Source: Bacteroidales bacterium
GTDB taxonomy: Bacteria; Bacteroidota; Bacteroidia; Bacteroidales; CG2-30-32-10
Assembly (NCBI GenBank): GCA_035353855.1
Contig: DAOQAK010000080.1
Coordinates: 1-8,195, forward strand
Direction of reading: 5' to 3'
DNA: 8,195 nt
Position 1 is the stretch's first letter; each line of letters starts with the position of its first letter. The position numbers were made by a program, and so were the translations under genes. The notes beneath the pieces were generated by a model, which did not search any database, was not told the origin of the DNA, and saw only the letters and a program-made list of their open reading frames with translations. Below are positions 1 through 6,329 of this stretch, in pieces.

Positions 1-189
1 CTAAAAACCTAAACTCTTTTGAAAAATATGTCTAACTTATAGGGGGTTAAGACATTTCATGTGATAAAAGTAGAATGAATAAATAAAAAGCAGATTAAGA
101 AGGAATTAATATTTGATAAAGAAAATTAAGTTTAGGTTTCAATAAATTAAAATTCATAATTATATTTTTTAATAAAAGGTAAAAATAAT

Positions 190-220
190 TCGCGGGCGGA
201 GCCGAAGGCTCCGCCCGCGA
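190..220 (-). terminator. GC-rich perfect hairpin, probable terminator of the receptor gene
   Basis: Two perfect 14-base arms (TCGCGGGCGGAGCC and its reverse complement) flank the loop GAA at 204-206. The stem is almost all G and C inside very AT-rich DNA, so it should be very stable in RNA. It lies 40 bases beyond the stop codon of the minus-strand receptor gene. Read on the minus strand, it is followed by a T-rich stretch (attattttta), as in an intrinsic terminator. The T tract is interrupted, so the site could instead be a dispersed REP-like palindrome that also stops transcription. No gene is visible from 1 to 189. Confidence 0.55.
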
Positions 221-260
221 TAATGATGGAAAGCAGATAATATATTTGTTTTACGATTTC

Positions 261-1928
261 TTAAAACAATCCTTTTGAAGTTTTTTCCGATTTGCGTTCA
301 ATATTCTTTTCGGTTTTATTTACCGTTTTACCTTTATTGAAACGATAGGTCAATTCAAACATCACAATGTTTTTCAAAATACTTATGTCGTAAAGTTTGG
401 TTTCGGAATATGCTCCGGAATGAATGTAATTCCCTTGTTTGAAGTCAACACCCCAGGTAATAGGAGTAAAGTATACAAGCATTACACTCAATCTTTTCTT
501 GAAGAAAGGTTGTTGTACAAACAGTATCCAGAAATCGTTGTTCCACATATTGTATCCTTGTGCTGTGATATATTTGCATAAACCGTTCTGATATTGAAAA
601 CCTGCAACACTTCCCGATTTTTCGTTTACATAAACCAATTGGTGCGACATGCTCATATCGTTTACATTATTTGTATAGCCTGCATATTCAATACTGCTAT
701 TGTAAAGGTTAACACTTGACTGAAGGAAAAGGCTTTTGCCAAACGGAACAGTCAGGTTTGCTTCAACTCCGTAGTTTTTATATTTACCAGAATTATGATA
801 ACTGTATTCGAATATGCTGTCGTTTTTCAATGAACCTGTTTCGGTAATATAATTGTTTGAGAAATGGAAGTATGGCTCAATGGTCAGCAAACCTCCGAGA
901 ATATTGCTCTGTAGAGAAATCTTATGTGTTACATCAGGACGTAATGATGGATTTCCGGTTCGTATGCTGTTCTGATCAATCACGTATGTAAAAGGATTGG
1001 TCTGGCTTATACTGGGGTAATTACTTTCCGAACGGTATTTTAATTTAAAGTCGACAACTTTTGAAGCTTTATATTTTAAATCGGTATAAGGTTGAAAAAT
1101 GATATATGAATTCTTTTGCCCGTCAGCATTGGGTGTGCTGGTTTCTACTGCTAATCCTGCTTTTGCGCTTAACTTTTTACTTCCCTGCCATGCATAGTAT
1201 GAGAAAAATTTATGACGTGTATCGGTATAATTGAAATCGGAAACGGTTGATTCTACAGTATATTCATTATTTTGATTTTGCCATGTGTTTCCGTAACCTA
1301 ACTCTATACTTGAACTATTGCTGAAAGTATGAGTGTAATCAATATTAAGCGCTGTGCTGTTTTTGTCATTCGTTCCGTTTTCTATTCTTTTTATGATGGA
1401 ATTTTCTTTGTAATTATTTATGTACTCTTCATGATAATTTGAGAATGTGAAATTTGAATTCAGCGAATTTTTATCATTATATTTTGCAGTATAAAATAAA
1501 GTGTTGTAATTACTGTTGCTCGATGTTTTATTAATTCCCTGGCTTAAAAAGTTATTGAATACATTTTCATTCATTAAATAATCAACATTATAATTTTCTT
1601 CTGTTATATTTTTTGAAAGAGGTGATACAGAATAATTACTTTCAAAGCTGATTGTATGTTTTGGATTCAGGTAATAGTCGGCTCCAACGGTGTAGTCGCT
1701 GCTGAACTGATGCATGGTAGCGTTCATGTCGTTCTTGTCAATAGGATTTTTGTCGATAGTTAAACCGCTCGAATATTCCTGCCTGTCGGTTGCTTGCAAA
1801 TTGAAATTATTTAGGTTGCTTCCAAATTTACCATAAACATTTATCTTGTTGTAAACATAGTTTATAGTTCCGTTAGCACCATTCTGAATGAAAAGATAAT
1901 CGGAGTTTTTTGTGTCAGGGTCAAGCAT
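261..1928 (-). CDS. TonB-dependent receptor, C-terminal beta-barrel part (frameshifted from its N-terminal half)
   Basis: This frame encodes the outer-membrane beta-barrel of a Bacteroidota receptor of the outer membrane beta-barrel (PF14905-like) class. It has long runs of alternating aromatic and polar strands, with typical segments such as LKYRSESNYPSISQ, the conserved RTGNPSLRPD near the middle, and the final strand FELTYRFNKGK followed by a charged tail. RTGNPSLRPD is a strong marker of this family. As drawn it starts at an internal ATG and has no signal peptide or plug, so it could not be exported or gated on its own. Reading upstream in the same frame gives DYQGTEVFLYDRF and joins the end of the next ORF (1951-2628) at a run of eight A. 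The two frames together would make a normal receptor of about 788 residues. No SusD-like partner is adjacent, so this is not a visible polysaccharide-utilisation pair, and the substrate is unknown. Confidence 0.85.
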   Translation of the reverse strand: MLDPDTKNSDYLFIQNGANGTINYVYNKINVYGKFGSNLNNFNLQATDRQEYSSGLTIDKNPIDKNDMNATMHQFSSDYTVGADYYLNPKHTISFESNYSVSPLSKNITEENYNVDYLMNENVFNNFLSQGINKTSSNSNYNTLFYTAKYNDKNSLNSNFTFSNYHEEYINNYKENSIIKRIENGTNDKNSTALNIDYTHTFSNSSSIELGYGNTWQNQNNEYTVESTVSDFNYTDTRHKFFSYYAWQGSKKLSAKAGLAVETSTPNADGQKNSYIIFQPYTDLKYKASKVVDFKLKYRSESNYPSISQTNPFTYVIDQNSIRTGNPSLRPDVTHKISLQSNILGGLLTIEPYFHFSNNYITETGSLKNDSIFEYSYHNSGKYKNYGVEANLTVPFGKSLFLQSSVNLYNSSIEYAGYTNNVNDMSMSHQLVYVNEKSGSVAGFQYQNGLCKYITAQGYNMWNNDFWILFVQQPFFKKRLSVMLVYFTPITWGVDFKQGNYIHSGAYSETKLYDISILKNIVMFELTYRFNKGKTVNKTEKNIERKSEKTSKGLF

Positions 1929-1950
1929 GAATCTATCATATAAGAATACT

Positions 1951-2628
1951 TCAGTACCCTGATAATCTTTTTTTTAAAATAATATTTATAACTGCCGAGT
2001 ATCCTTCCAGTGCATAGCGTCCTCCCGGGTCACGGATAACCTCAATTTTTTTCAAACGTTCAGGAGAAATATTTTTAATGTATTCCTGGTCTTTTTCAAG
2101 TCCGTCAACCAGTATTATAACTTTTGAATCATTGTCAACTTTTATGGTATTACTGTACCTGTCAAGTTCAACACCATTTAGCTTAGTAAGTACATCGCGT
2201 GTGGTAGTTGCACCTGCTTTTAATTTGTCGGTTACGATCTGAACATCTTTATCAATAAGGTTTTCGTGCGATTCGCCTTTAACTGTGAAACCTTTTAAAA
2301 CATTTTCGTTAGGATTTAACTTATAAACTCCAAGGAATTTATTTTCTGTAACCATCATCATTTCGGTAGTGTCGCTTGCATAACCCACATAACTTAGTAA
2401 AAAATAATATTGACCTGCTTCGAGCGAAACATTGAAAAATCCATTGTCGTCGGTAACTGTTCCGGTTATCAGACTGTCTTTTGAATTAAAAACTGATACA
2501 GAGCAGAATTCCAAAGCTTTTTTTGTTTGGTTATCTTTTACTTGTCCTGATATATCTAAAGTGTTTTTTGCGGATAGTATGTTGCAGCTTAGAAATATAA
2601 TGCCGGCAAAAATTATTATTCGTTTCAT
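1951..2628 (-). CDS. TonB-dependent receptor, N-terminal part: signal peptide, regulatory-like domain and plug (frameshifted)
   Basis: Residues 1-20 form a signal peptide (MKRIII, hydrophobic core, probable cleavage after LSA). Residues 24-105 match the carboxypeptidase-regulatory-like fold common at the front of Bacteroidota receptors: ISGQVKD, then GTVTDDNGFFNVSLEAGQY and SYVGY. Residues 125-220 are the TonB plug, with DVLTKLNGVELD, VIILVDGLE, the ERLKKIEVIRDPGGRY motif and the plug end VINIILKK. Here the frame leaves the family pattern after an eight-A run and stops four codons past RL (RLSGY). A plug without a barrel is not a known functional form, so this is best read as the front half of one receptor gene continuing at 261-1928. 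Its start faces the CPBP gene across 144 bases. I saw no clear promoter for it. Confidence 0.85.
   Translation of the reverse strand: MKRIIIFAGIIFLSCNILSAKNTLDISGQVKDNQTKKALEFCSVSVFNSKDSLITGTVTDDNGFFNVSLEAGQYYFLLSYVGYASDTTEMMMVTENKFLGVYKLNPNENVLKGFTVKGESHENLIDKDVQIVTDKLKAGATTTRDVLTKLNGVELDRYSNTIKVDNDSKVIILVDGLEKDQEYIKNISPERLKKIEVIRDPGGRYALEGYSAVINIILKKRLSGY
1968..1975 (-). other. Eight-A homopolymer at the receptor frameshift
   Basis: The coding strand reads TTA followed by eight A and then GATTAT. In the upstream frame this gives LKKRLSGY and a stop. With seven A it gives LKK-DYQGTEVFLYDRF and runs straight into the barrel frame. The shift therefore maps to one base at this run, which joins two otherwise intact, family-typical halves. 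The cause could be a fixed mutation, a phase-variable tract, polymerase slippage, or a read error in a homopolymer; the sequence alone cannot separate these. Confidence 0.8.
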
Positions 2629-2772
2629 GATTTATGTTTTAATGATGTTATTAAAATTCTTTGTATTCATCAGATTTGTTTATATGACGATTGACTATTA
2701 TAAAAAGTTACTTGTGATTTTATTTATAATCAATGTCACCTAAATTTCTCATATTTGCATTACTGTTGAATT

Positions 2773-3720
2773 ATGAAGAAACTAATTAAATACATGATTT
2801 CATTTATTAAAGATGATTTTAATATCTGGAGTTATGGTATTGCTTTTATATTTCTTGTTGCTGCAATCGGGTATAATTATTCAGTAGATTTTGAGCATAA
2901 AGTACTGGATAGTTATTGTAAGAAACCACCTTTGGGTATGGTTTTTTATTTTCTTTTTTATGCAGGTATATATTATCTAATGGTTTTACAAAAAACTTTT
3001 TCAGAAAATGTACAATATATTATTACCAAAAAAAAATTCTGGCTGAAAAGTTTTTTCTTTCTTTTACTATTGTCTACTGCTGTTGGATTTCCCATATTTG
3101 ATAAGTGGGCAAACTCGTATAATGGTTTTGAAAACTATTACCTAAGTAAGTTAGCAGGAAATCTTCGTTTTGTGATTGTATTTATCATTCCGTTAATTAT
3201 TATATGGAAATTCTTTGATAAAAAAACTGAAAATTTGTATGGACTGACATTAAAGCATTTTAATGCAAAACCTTATTTCATGATACTTCTCTTAGTACTG
3301 CCTTTGGTTATTGTTGCATCATTCCAGCCTGATTTTATACGGATGTATCCTAAATTCAAACCATGGTTCCCGCAAGGTGATGTATTTGGATTATCGCGTT
3401 TTCAGATGAGTGCAATTTATGAAGTTACTTATGCTTCGAATTTTATAATGATCGAATGGTTCTTTCGTGGTGCATTGGTTATAGGTATGGTGGCTATAAT
3501 GGGACGGCATGCCATATTACCTATGGCTGTAACTTATTGCAGCCTGCATTTCGGGAAACCAATGGCAGAATGTATCAGCTCATTTTTTGGTGGATATTTT
3601 TTAGGGATAATTGCAATGTATACTCGAAGTATTTTTGGTGGTTGTATTGTCCATCTGGGAGTGGCTTTGTTAATGGAAGCAATGGCGATGATTCAGTATT
3701 ATTTCATAATGGGAAAATAA
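2773..3720 (+). CDS. CPBP-family intramembrane protease homologue
   Basis: A 315-residue protein with several hydrophobic segments (about 20-36, 55-72, 92-108, 131-147, 167-183, 223-242 and 268-283), so it is integral to the inner membrane. The C-terminal third carries the hallmarks of the CPBP/Rce1 family (PF02517): EWFFRG at 228-233 (Glu228, Arg232), His259 in SLHFGKP, and His294 in GGCIVHLGVA. Known members are glutamate-dependent membrane proteases, or proteins involved in protection from self-made peptides or in membrane anchoring; the substrate here is unknown. The usual first motif is EExxxR, but here the first Glu position is Ile (IEWFFR), so catalysis may be changed or lost. Variants with one Glu and FFRG do occur in the family as I know it. 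The start is the first ATG of the frame, with no Shine-Dalgarno. The gene stands alone, divergent from the receptor. Confidence 0.85.
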   Translation: MKKLIKYMISFIKDDFNIWSYGIAFIFLVAAIGYNYSVDFEHKVLDSYCKKPPLGMVFYFLFYAGIYYLMVLQKTFSENVQYIITKKKFWLKSFFFLLLLSTAVGFPIFDKWANSYNGFENYYLSKLAGNLRFVIVFIIPLIIIWKFFDKKTENLYGLTLKHFNAKPYFMILLLVLPLVIVASFQPDFIRMYPKFKPWFPQGDVFGLSRFQMSAIYEVTYASNFIMIEWFFRGALVIGMVAIMGRHAILPMAVTYCSLHFGKPMAECISSFFGGYFLGIIAMYTRSIFGGCIVHLGVALLMEAMAMIQYYFIMGK

Positions 3721-3854
3721 ATTTCAACTACATAGCATAATTTTCTAAGCTTAATTAACGTCAATAGTTCAAATGGTGTAAACTTGGAATTGAATACTAA
3801 GCCCTTTATATTTCCATCATTCGTGTTATCAGTGAAAATTATTATTTATTAATT

Positions 3855-3868
3855 GATGTTACGCAAAA
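3855..3868 (+). repeat. Left terminal inverted repeat of the foldback element
   Basis: The sequence GATGTTACGCAAAA is matched perfectly, in reverse complement, at 4136-4149. The match stops on both sides: the next outer base pair and the next inner base pair are mismatched. Confidence 0.85.
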
Positions 3869-3916
3869 CCCAAAATAAAATTTTAAAAACTTTAATTAAT
3901 AAGGATTTTAAGAGTA

Positions 3917-4095
3917 TATGCCGTAGGCATAACCGCTTGGTAAAATATAAAATCACTATGAAGTTGTGTGCTGTAGGCACAACCCAATTAGCTGAACGTG
4001 CTTGAAAGCTATATAGTCTTGAAAGTTTAGTACCTACGGTACAATAATAAGTAAGTTGTACCTTTCTTTACCAAGCTGTTGTCCCTAACAGGACA
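3917..4095. repeat. Four related small palindromes inside the foldback element
   Basis: The palindromes are: TATGCC-GTA-GGCATA at 3917-3931; GTGC-TGTAG-GCAC at 3968-3980; GTACC-TAC-GGTAC at 4030-4042; and TGTCC-CTAACA-GGACA at 4080-4095. The first and fourth flank the GCTTGGTAAA repeat from outside, and the second and third lie inside it about 28-29 bases away. They therefore pair up as diverged mirror copies. Between them, CTTGAAAG occurs twice in direct orientation (4001-4008 and 4018-4025) around the palindrome CTATATAG. On RNA these would form a cruciform-like chain of hairpins. Confidence 0.7.
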
Positions 4096-4135
4096 TAATA
4101 ATAATAAAATAATGTTGTTTCGATATAAATAATGA

Positions 4136-4149
4136 TTTTGCGTAACATC
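4136..4149 (-). repeat. Right terminal inverted repeat of the foldback element
   Basis: TTTTGCGTAACATC is the exact reverse complement of 3855-3868. Only two bases separate it from the stop codon (TAA, minus strand, 4152-4154) of the dioxygenase gene. Confidence 0.85.
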
Positions 4150-4151
4150 TG

Positions 4152-4922
4152 TTATGAAATCATAAAACTTCTCATCGATATTGAACCGTATTGAATTCCT
4201 TCGTATGTAAACTTAAGCATTTCATTTTTTTGTTTCATGCCTAAAATAGTAAGCATTGGGATGTAATGGTCGAAAGCAGGTATGGCATGTTTTATTTCAT
4301 ATCCCAGTGAATGTGGAGCAGTCAGCGATTTTATATCATTGTTTATTAAATTTTTTTTTAATTCTTCATCAGCTATTTTTGCCCATTCAAAAACTTCTGC
4401 ATCGCGGCTTTCCCAATTAATGTCGCGTAAATTATGAACAAGATTGCCACTGCCAATAATCAATACATCTTCGTCGCGAAGGTATGCCAGCTTTTTCCCG
4501 TTTTCATAAAGTTGTTTTAGCGGAGCATATAAATCAACACTCATTTCAAAAACAGGAATGTTTGCATCCGGATAAATATGTTTTAGTAATGTCCATGCTC
4601 CATGGTCAAGTCCATAAGAGGAATCGATATTGAAATCATCAGGAAATTTTTTTGCAATACTTTTTGCAATTTTAGGAGCTCCTTTACAGGGATATGATAT
4701 TTTATATAATTCATCAGGGAAGCCGAAAAAGTCGTATATCATTTGTGGTTCATTTGCTGTGCTAAAAAATGTTCCCCTTGTCATCCAGTGAGCGCTGATT
4801 ACTATTATTGCTTTGGGTTCAGTTAGAATTTTGCCGAGATATTTAAGATGTTTTGTAAAACTGTTATCTTCAACAACATTGTTGGGAGAACCATGTCCTA
4901 TGAATAATGCAGGCATTCTCAT
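4152..4922 (-). CDS. ygiD: DODA-type extradiol aromatic ring-opening dioxygenase (4,5-DOPA dioxygenase/YgiD family)
   Basis: A 256-residue cytosolic protein, close to the usual length of the LigB/YgiD family. It begins MRMPALFIGHGSPNN, the family signature, with His10 as a likely metal ligand. It continues with VISAHW (His45), GLDHGAW (His107), IGSGNLVHNL (His163) and PAFDHYIPM (His219), and ends GSISMRSF, also typical. By family knowledge His10, His45 and His219 bind the metal and His163 lies in the active site. E. coli YgiD opens the ring of L-DOPA; the natural substrate in bacteria is uncertain, and no aromatic-degradation genes are adjacent. The start could be the first or third codon (both ATG). 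The C-terminus looks native although a foldback element begins just past the stop. The gene is divergent from the YjbQ gene. Confidence 0.92.
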   Translation of the reverse strand: MRMPALFIGHGSPNNVVEDNSFTKHLKYLGKILTEPKAIIVISAHWMTRGTFFSTANEPQMIYDFFGFPDELYKISYPCKGAPKIAKSIAKKFPDDFNIDSSYGLDHGAWTLLKHIYPDANIPVFEMSVDLYAPLKQLYENGKKLAYLRDEDVLIIGSGNLVHNLRDINWESRDAEVFEWAKIADEELKKNLINNDIKSLTAPHSLGYEIKHAIPAFDHYIPMLTILGMKQKNEMLKFTYEGIQYGSISMRSFMIS

Positions 4923-4947
4923 ATATATCTGTTTGATGTTTGAAATT

Positions 4948-4955
4948 CAAAATTA
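4948..4955 (-). promoter_or_regulatory. Putative -7 element of the dioxygenase gene
   Basis: On the minus strand the octamer TAATTTTG matches the Bacteroidota -7 consensus TAnnTTTG, 25 bases before the start codon. No TTG is seen at the expected upstream distance, so the call rests on one element in AT-rich DNA. Confidence 0.4.
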
Positions 4956-4982
4956 AAGAATAAAATTAAAAAGAAACTTTAT

Positions 4983-4990
4983 TAATTTTG
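4983..4990 (+). promoter_or_regulatory. Putative -7 element of the yjbQ-like gene
   Basis: TAATTTTG fits TAnnTTTG, 14 bases before the start codon, giving a very short leader. It is the same octamer, followed by GAA, as in the divergent promoter at 4948-4955. A -33 TTG is not seen at a suitable distance. Confidence 0.4.
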
Positions 4991-5004
4991 AAAAAAATGA
5001 CACC

Positions 5005-5412
5005 ATGCAACAAATAGAAATTTTATTACCTGCCTTTAACAGGGGGTATCATTTGATTACCGATATTATTCTGAAACATTTGCCCGAATTACCAACAACA
5101 GGACTTTTAAATATATTTATTCAACACACCTCGGCAGGAATTACCATCAATGAAAATTTCGATTCAAGTGTAAGAAAAGATTTTGAATCATTCTTTAATA
5201 AATTAATACCTGACGGAAGTCCTTATTTCATTCATGATTCGGAAGGTGATGACGATATGCCCGCTCATTTAAAAACATCAATTATCGGGCAATCACTTAC
5301 AATTCCAATCACAAATAGAAAATTAAATCTGGGTACATGGCAGGGAATCTACCTCTGCGAGTTCAGGAATAATGGGGGAAAGAGAAAGTTAGTTATTTCA
5401 ATTTATAGTTAA
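5005..5412 (+). CDS. yjbQ: YjbQ/UPF0047 family protein (secondary thiamine-phosphate synthase)
   Basis: A 135-residue soluble protein matching the full length of the YjbQ family (PF01894). The conserved blocks are all present: FIQHTSAGITINEN at 38-51 (His41), the acidic stretch EGDDDMPAHLK at 80-90 (Asp84, His88), SLTIPI at 97-102, and LNLGTWQGIYLCEFR at 107-121 (Glu119). These blocks hold the His and acidic residues that line the active site in family structures. Some members have weak thiamine-phosphate synthase activity in vivo, but the true role is unsettled, and no thiamine genes are nearby. The start at 5005 gives the usual family N-terminus (QQIEILLPAFNRGYHLIT). It is divergent from the ygiD-like gene, with 82 bases between. 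Confidence 0.93.
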   Translation: MQQIEILLPAFNRGYHLITDIILKHLPELPTTGLLNIFIQHTSAGITINENFDSSVRKDFESFFNKLIPDGSPYFIHDSEGDDDMPAHLKTSIIGQSLTIPITNRKLNLGTWQGIYLCEFRNNGGKRKLVISIYS

Positions 5413-5494
5413 TAAATAACTGGTAAAACTCATTAGAGAAATTAAAAATTTAATTCCAAGCTCCAACCCCCAAATACAAAATCGATAATATTTT

Positions 5495-6154
5495 TTAAGA
5501 ATTCGGATATAGTATTTTATTTAAATTTATTCCTAGATTAAATGACCATAGCCTGTTTCTAACCAATAAATATTCAGTACGTACAGGTTTTAAGATATCT
5601 GTACTGGCTTCGAAATCGACCCAGATTGTATTACGTATTTCTACTCCAATGGCGCCAAGCACACCCACATCAAAACGTTTATAATGTTGATAACTATACA
5701 TATTATTCGAATTGTCATAATAATTATCAATGTTTTTATTTAAAAGAAAATCTGTCCTAAAGCCAACTTGAAGATAAGGATTGATATTTGCTTTATTCAT
5801 ATGGATTTTTCCTGTGATATCAAGGTTTAAATAATCGAAAGTATTTTTATTGCTGTAATTTTTTTGTTCATTATATATATCAAGTGTTTGTATTGGTTCG
5901 ATAAATCCTTTACGACAATAACCTAGCTTTAATAATGCGTTTAAATGATTAAAGTATTGTTTTTCAGCAAATGCACTAATACCCATTGTATATAAGTTAT
6001 TCCATTGATACCGACTGCTGCTTTTCTCAGAAGGTTCTCTTAAAACCTGGTTGGCAACGTTGAACTTAGGGTTAATGCCGTACTTAATCTTTTGCCCATT
6101 TACAAACGAAATGATACATGTTGTAATAATCAATACACAAATTGTTTTTTTCAT
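5495..6154 (-). CDS. Putative outer-membrane beta-barrel protein (PorT-like), function unknown
   Basis: A 219-residue protein with a clear signal peptide (residues 1-20, MKKT then a hydrophobic core, cleavage probably after VNG). The rest is a string of amphipathic strands with the look of the Bacteroidota outer-membrane beta-barrel domain (PF13568-like): FDYLNLDITGKI, then INPYLQVGFRTDFLL, FDVGVLGAIGVEIR and a closing strand WSFNLGINL. The length suits an eight-strand barrel. No catalytic motif is visible, and I do not recognise a specific function. It lies downstream of, and in the same direction as, the lipoprotein gene (175 bases between), so the two could share a transcript, although an inverted repeat lies between them. 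It converges with yjbQ across 82 bases, where I see no strong terminator. Confidence 0.75.
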   Translation of the reverse strand: MKKTICVLIITTCIISFVNGQKIKYGINPKFNVANQVLREPSEKSSSRYQWNNLYTMGISAFAEKQYFNHLNALLKLGYCRKGFIEPIQTLDIYNEQKNYSNKNTFDYLNLDITGKIHMNKANINPYLQVGFRTDFLLNKNIDNYYDNSNNMYSYQHYKRFDVGVLGAIGVEIRNTIWVDFEASTDILKPVRTEYLLVRNRLWSFNLGINLNKILYPNS

Positions 6155-6207
6155 AATTTTATTTTTTTAGGTTAAACAATATAAAGAGTGTATCAATTTA
6201 TTCATAG

Positions 6208-6244
6208 AATATTTTTCCTTGCTTAACGAGATAGGAAGAATATT
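6208..6244. repeat. Imperfect inverted repeat upstream of the beta-barrel gene
   Basis: AATATTTTTCCT at 6208-6219 pairs with AGGAAGAATATT at 6233-6244 in 11 of 12 positions (the odd one a G-T wobble on one strand), around a 13-base loop. It lies about 54 bases before the barrel-gene start, between the two minus-strand envelope genes. It is too AT-rich, and lacks a T tract, for a confident terminator; an operator or RNA hairpin is possible. Confidence 0.4.
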
Positions 6245-6329
6245 ATTGCGAATGGAAAATTATTATATAAGAAAAATCACTTATTGATTTTTGGATTGGT
6301 AATCAGAATTCTTAAATTAAAAATCAAAA

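Larger units (their letters stand above)
3855..4149. mobile_element. Foldback, MITE-like element of about 295 bp
   Basis: The ends are perfect 14-base inverted repeats, GATGTTACGCAAAA at 3855-3868 and its reverse complement at 4136-4149. Inside is a second perfect 10-base inverted pair, GCTTGGTAAA at 3935-3944 and TTTACCAAGC at 4067-4076, at similar depth from each end (80 and 73 bases). Each half also has two small palindromes with a CCTACGG/CCGTAGG-type core at matching positions. The whole is thus a diverged long inverted repeat centred near 4002. It has no ORF of note. Size, symmetry and lack of coding fit a non-autonomous transposable element. I found no convincing target-site duplication at the outer borders, so exact ends and family are unknown. 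It ends two bases before the stop codon of the dioxygenase gene. Confidence 0.7.

Noticed and set aside
2432..2743. Plus-strand frame of 103 codons, antisense to the receptor start
   Set aside because: It is a shadow of the receptor gene, with no family resemblance, running into the intergenic region.
2741..2758. Possible -7 elements (TAAATTTC, CATATTTG) before the CPBP gene
   Set aside because: Each misses the consensus at one key base, and no TTG lies at a suitable distance; too weak in AT-rich DNA.
3456..3740. Plus-strand frame of 94 codons within the CPBP gene
   Set aside because: It overlaps the conserved CPBP motifs in another frame, and its composition is not protein-like.
4056..4066. 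Promoter-like TTGTACCTTTC inside the foldback element, similar to the copA -7 region
   Set aside because: It has TACCTTTC instead of TAnnTTTG, and no TTG lies about 20 bases upstream.
3855..4149. CRISPR array or riboswitch as an explanation for the repeats in this gap
   Set aside because: The repeats are inverted and mirror-placed, with no regular direct repeats and spacers. The element is symmetrical and lies at a gene's 3' end rather than upstream of a gene it could control.
5413..5494. AT-rich partial palindrome (AATTAAAAATTTAATT) between yjbQ and the beta-barrel gene
   Set aside because: It is weak, made only of A and T, and expected by chance at this base composition.
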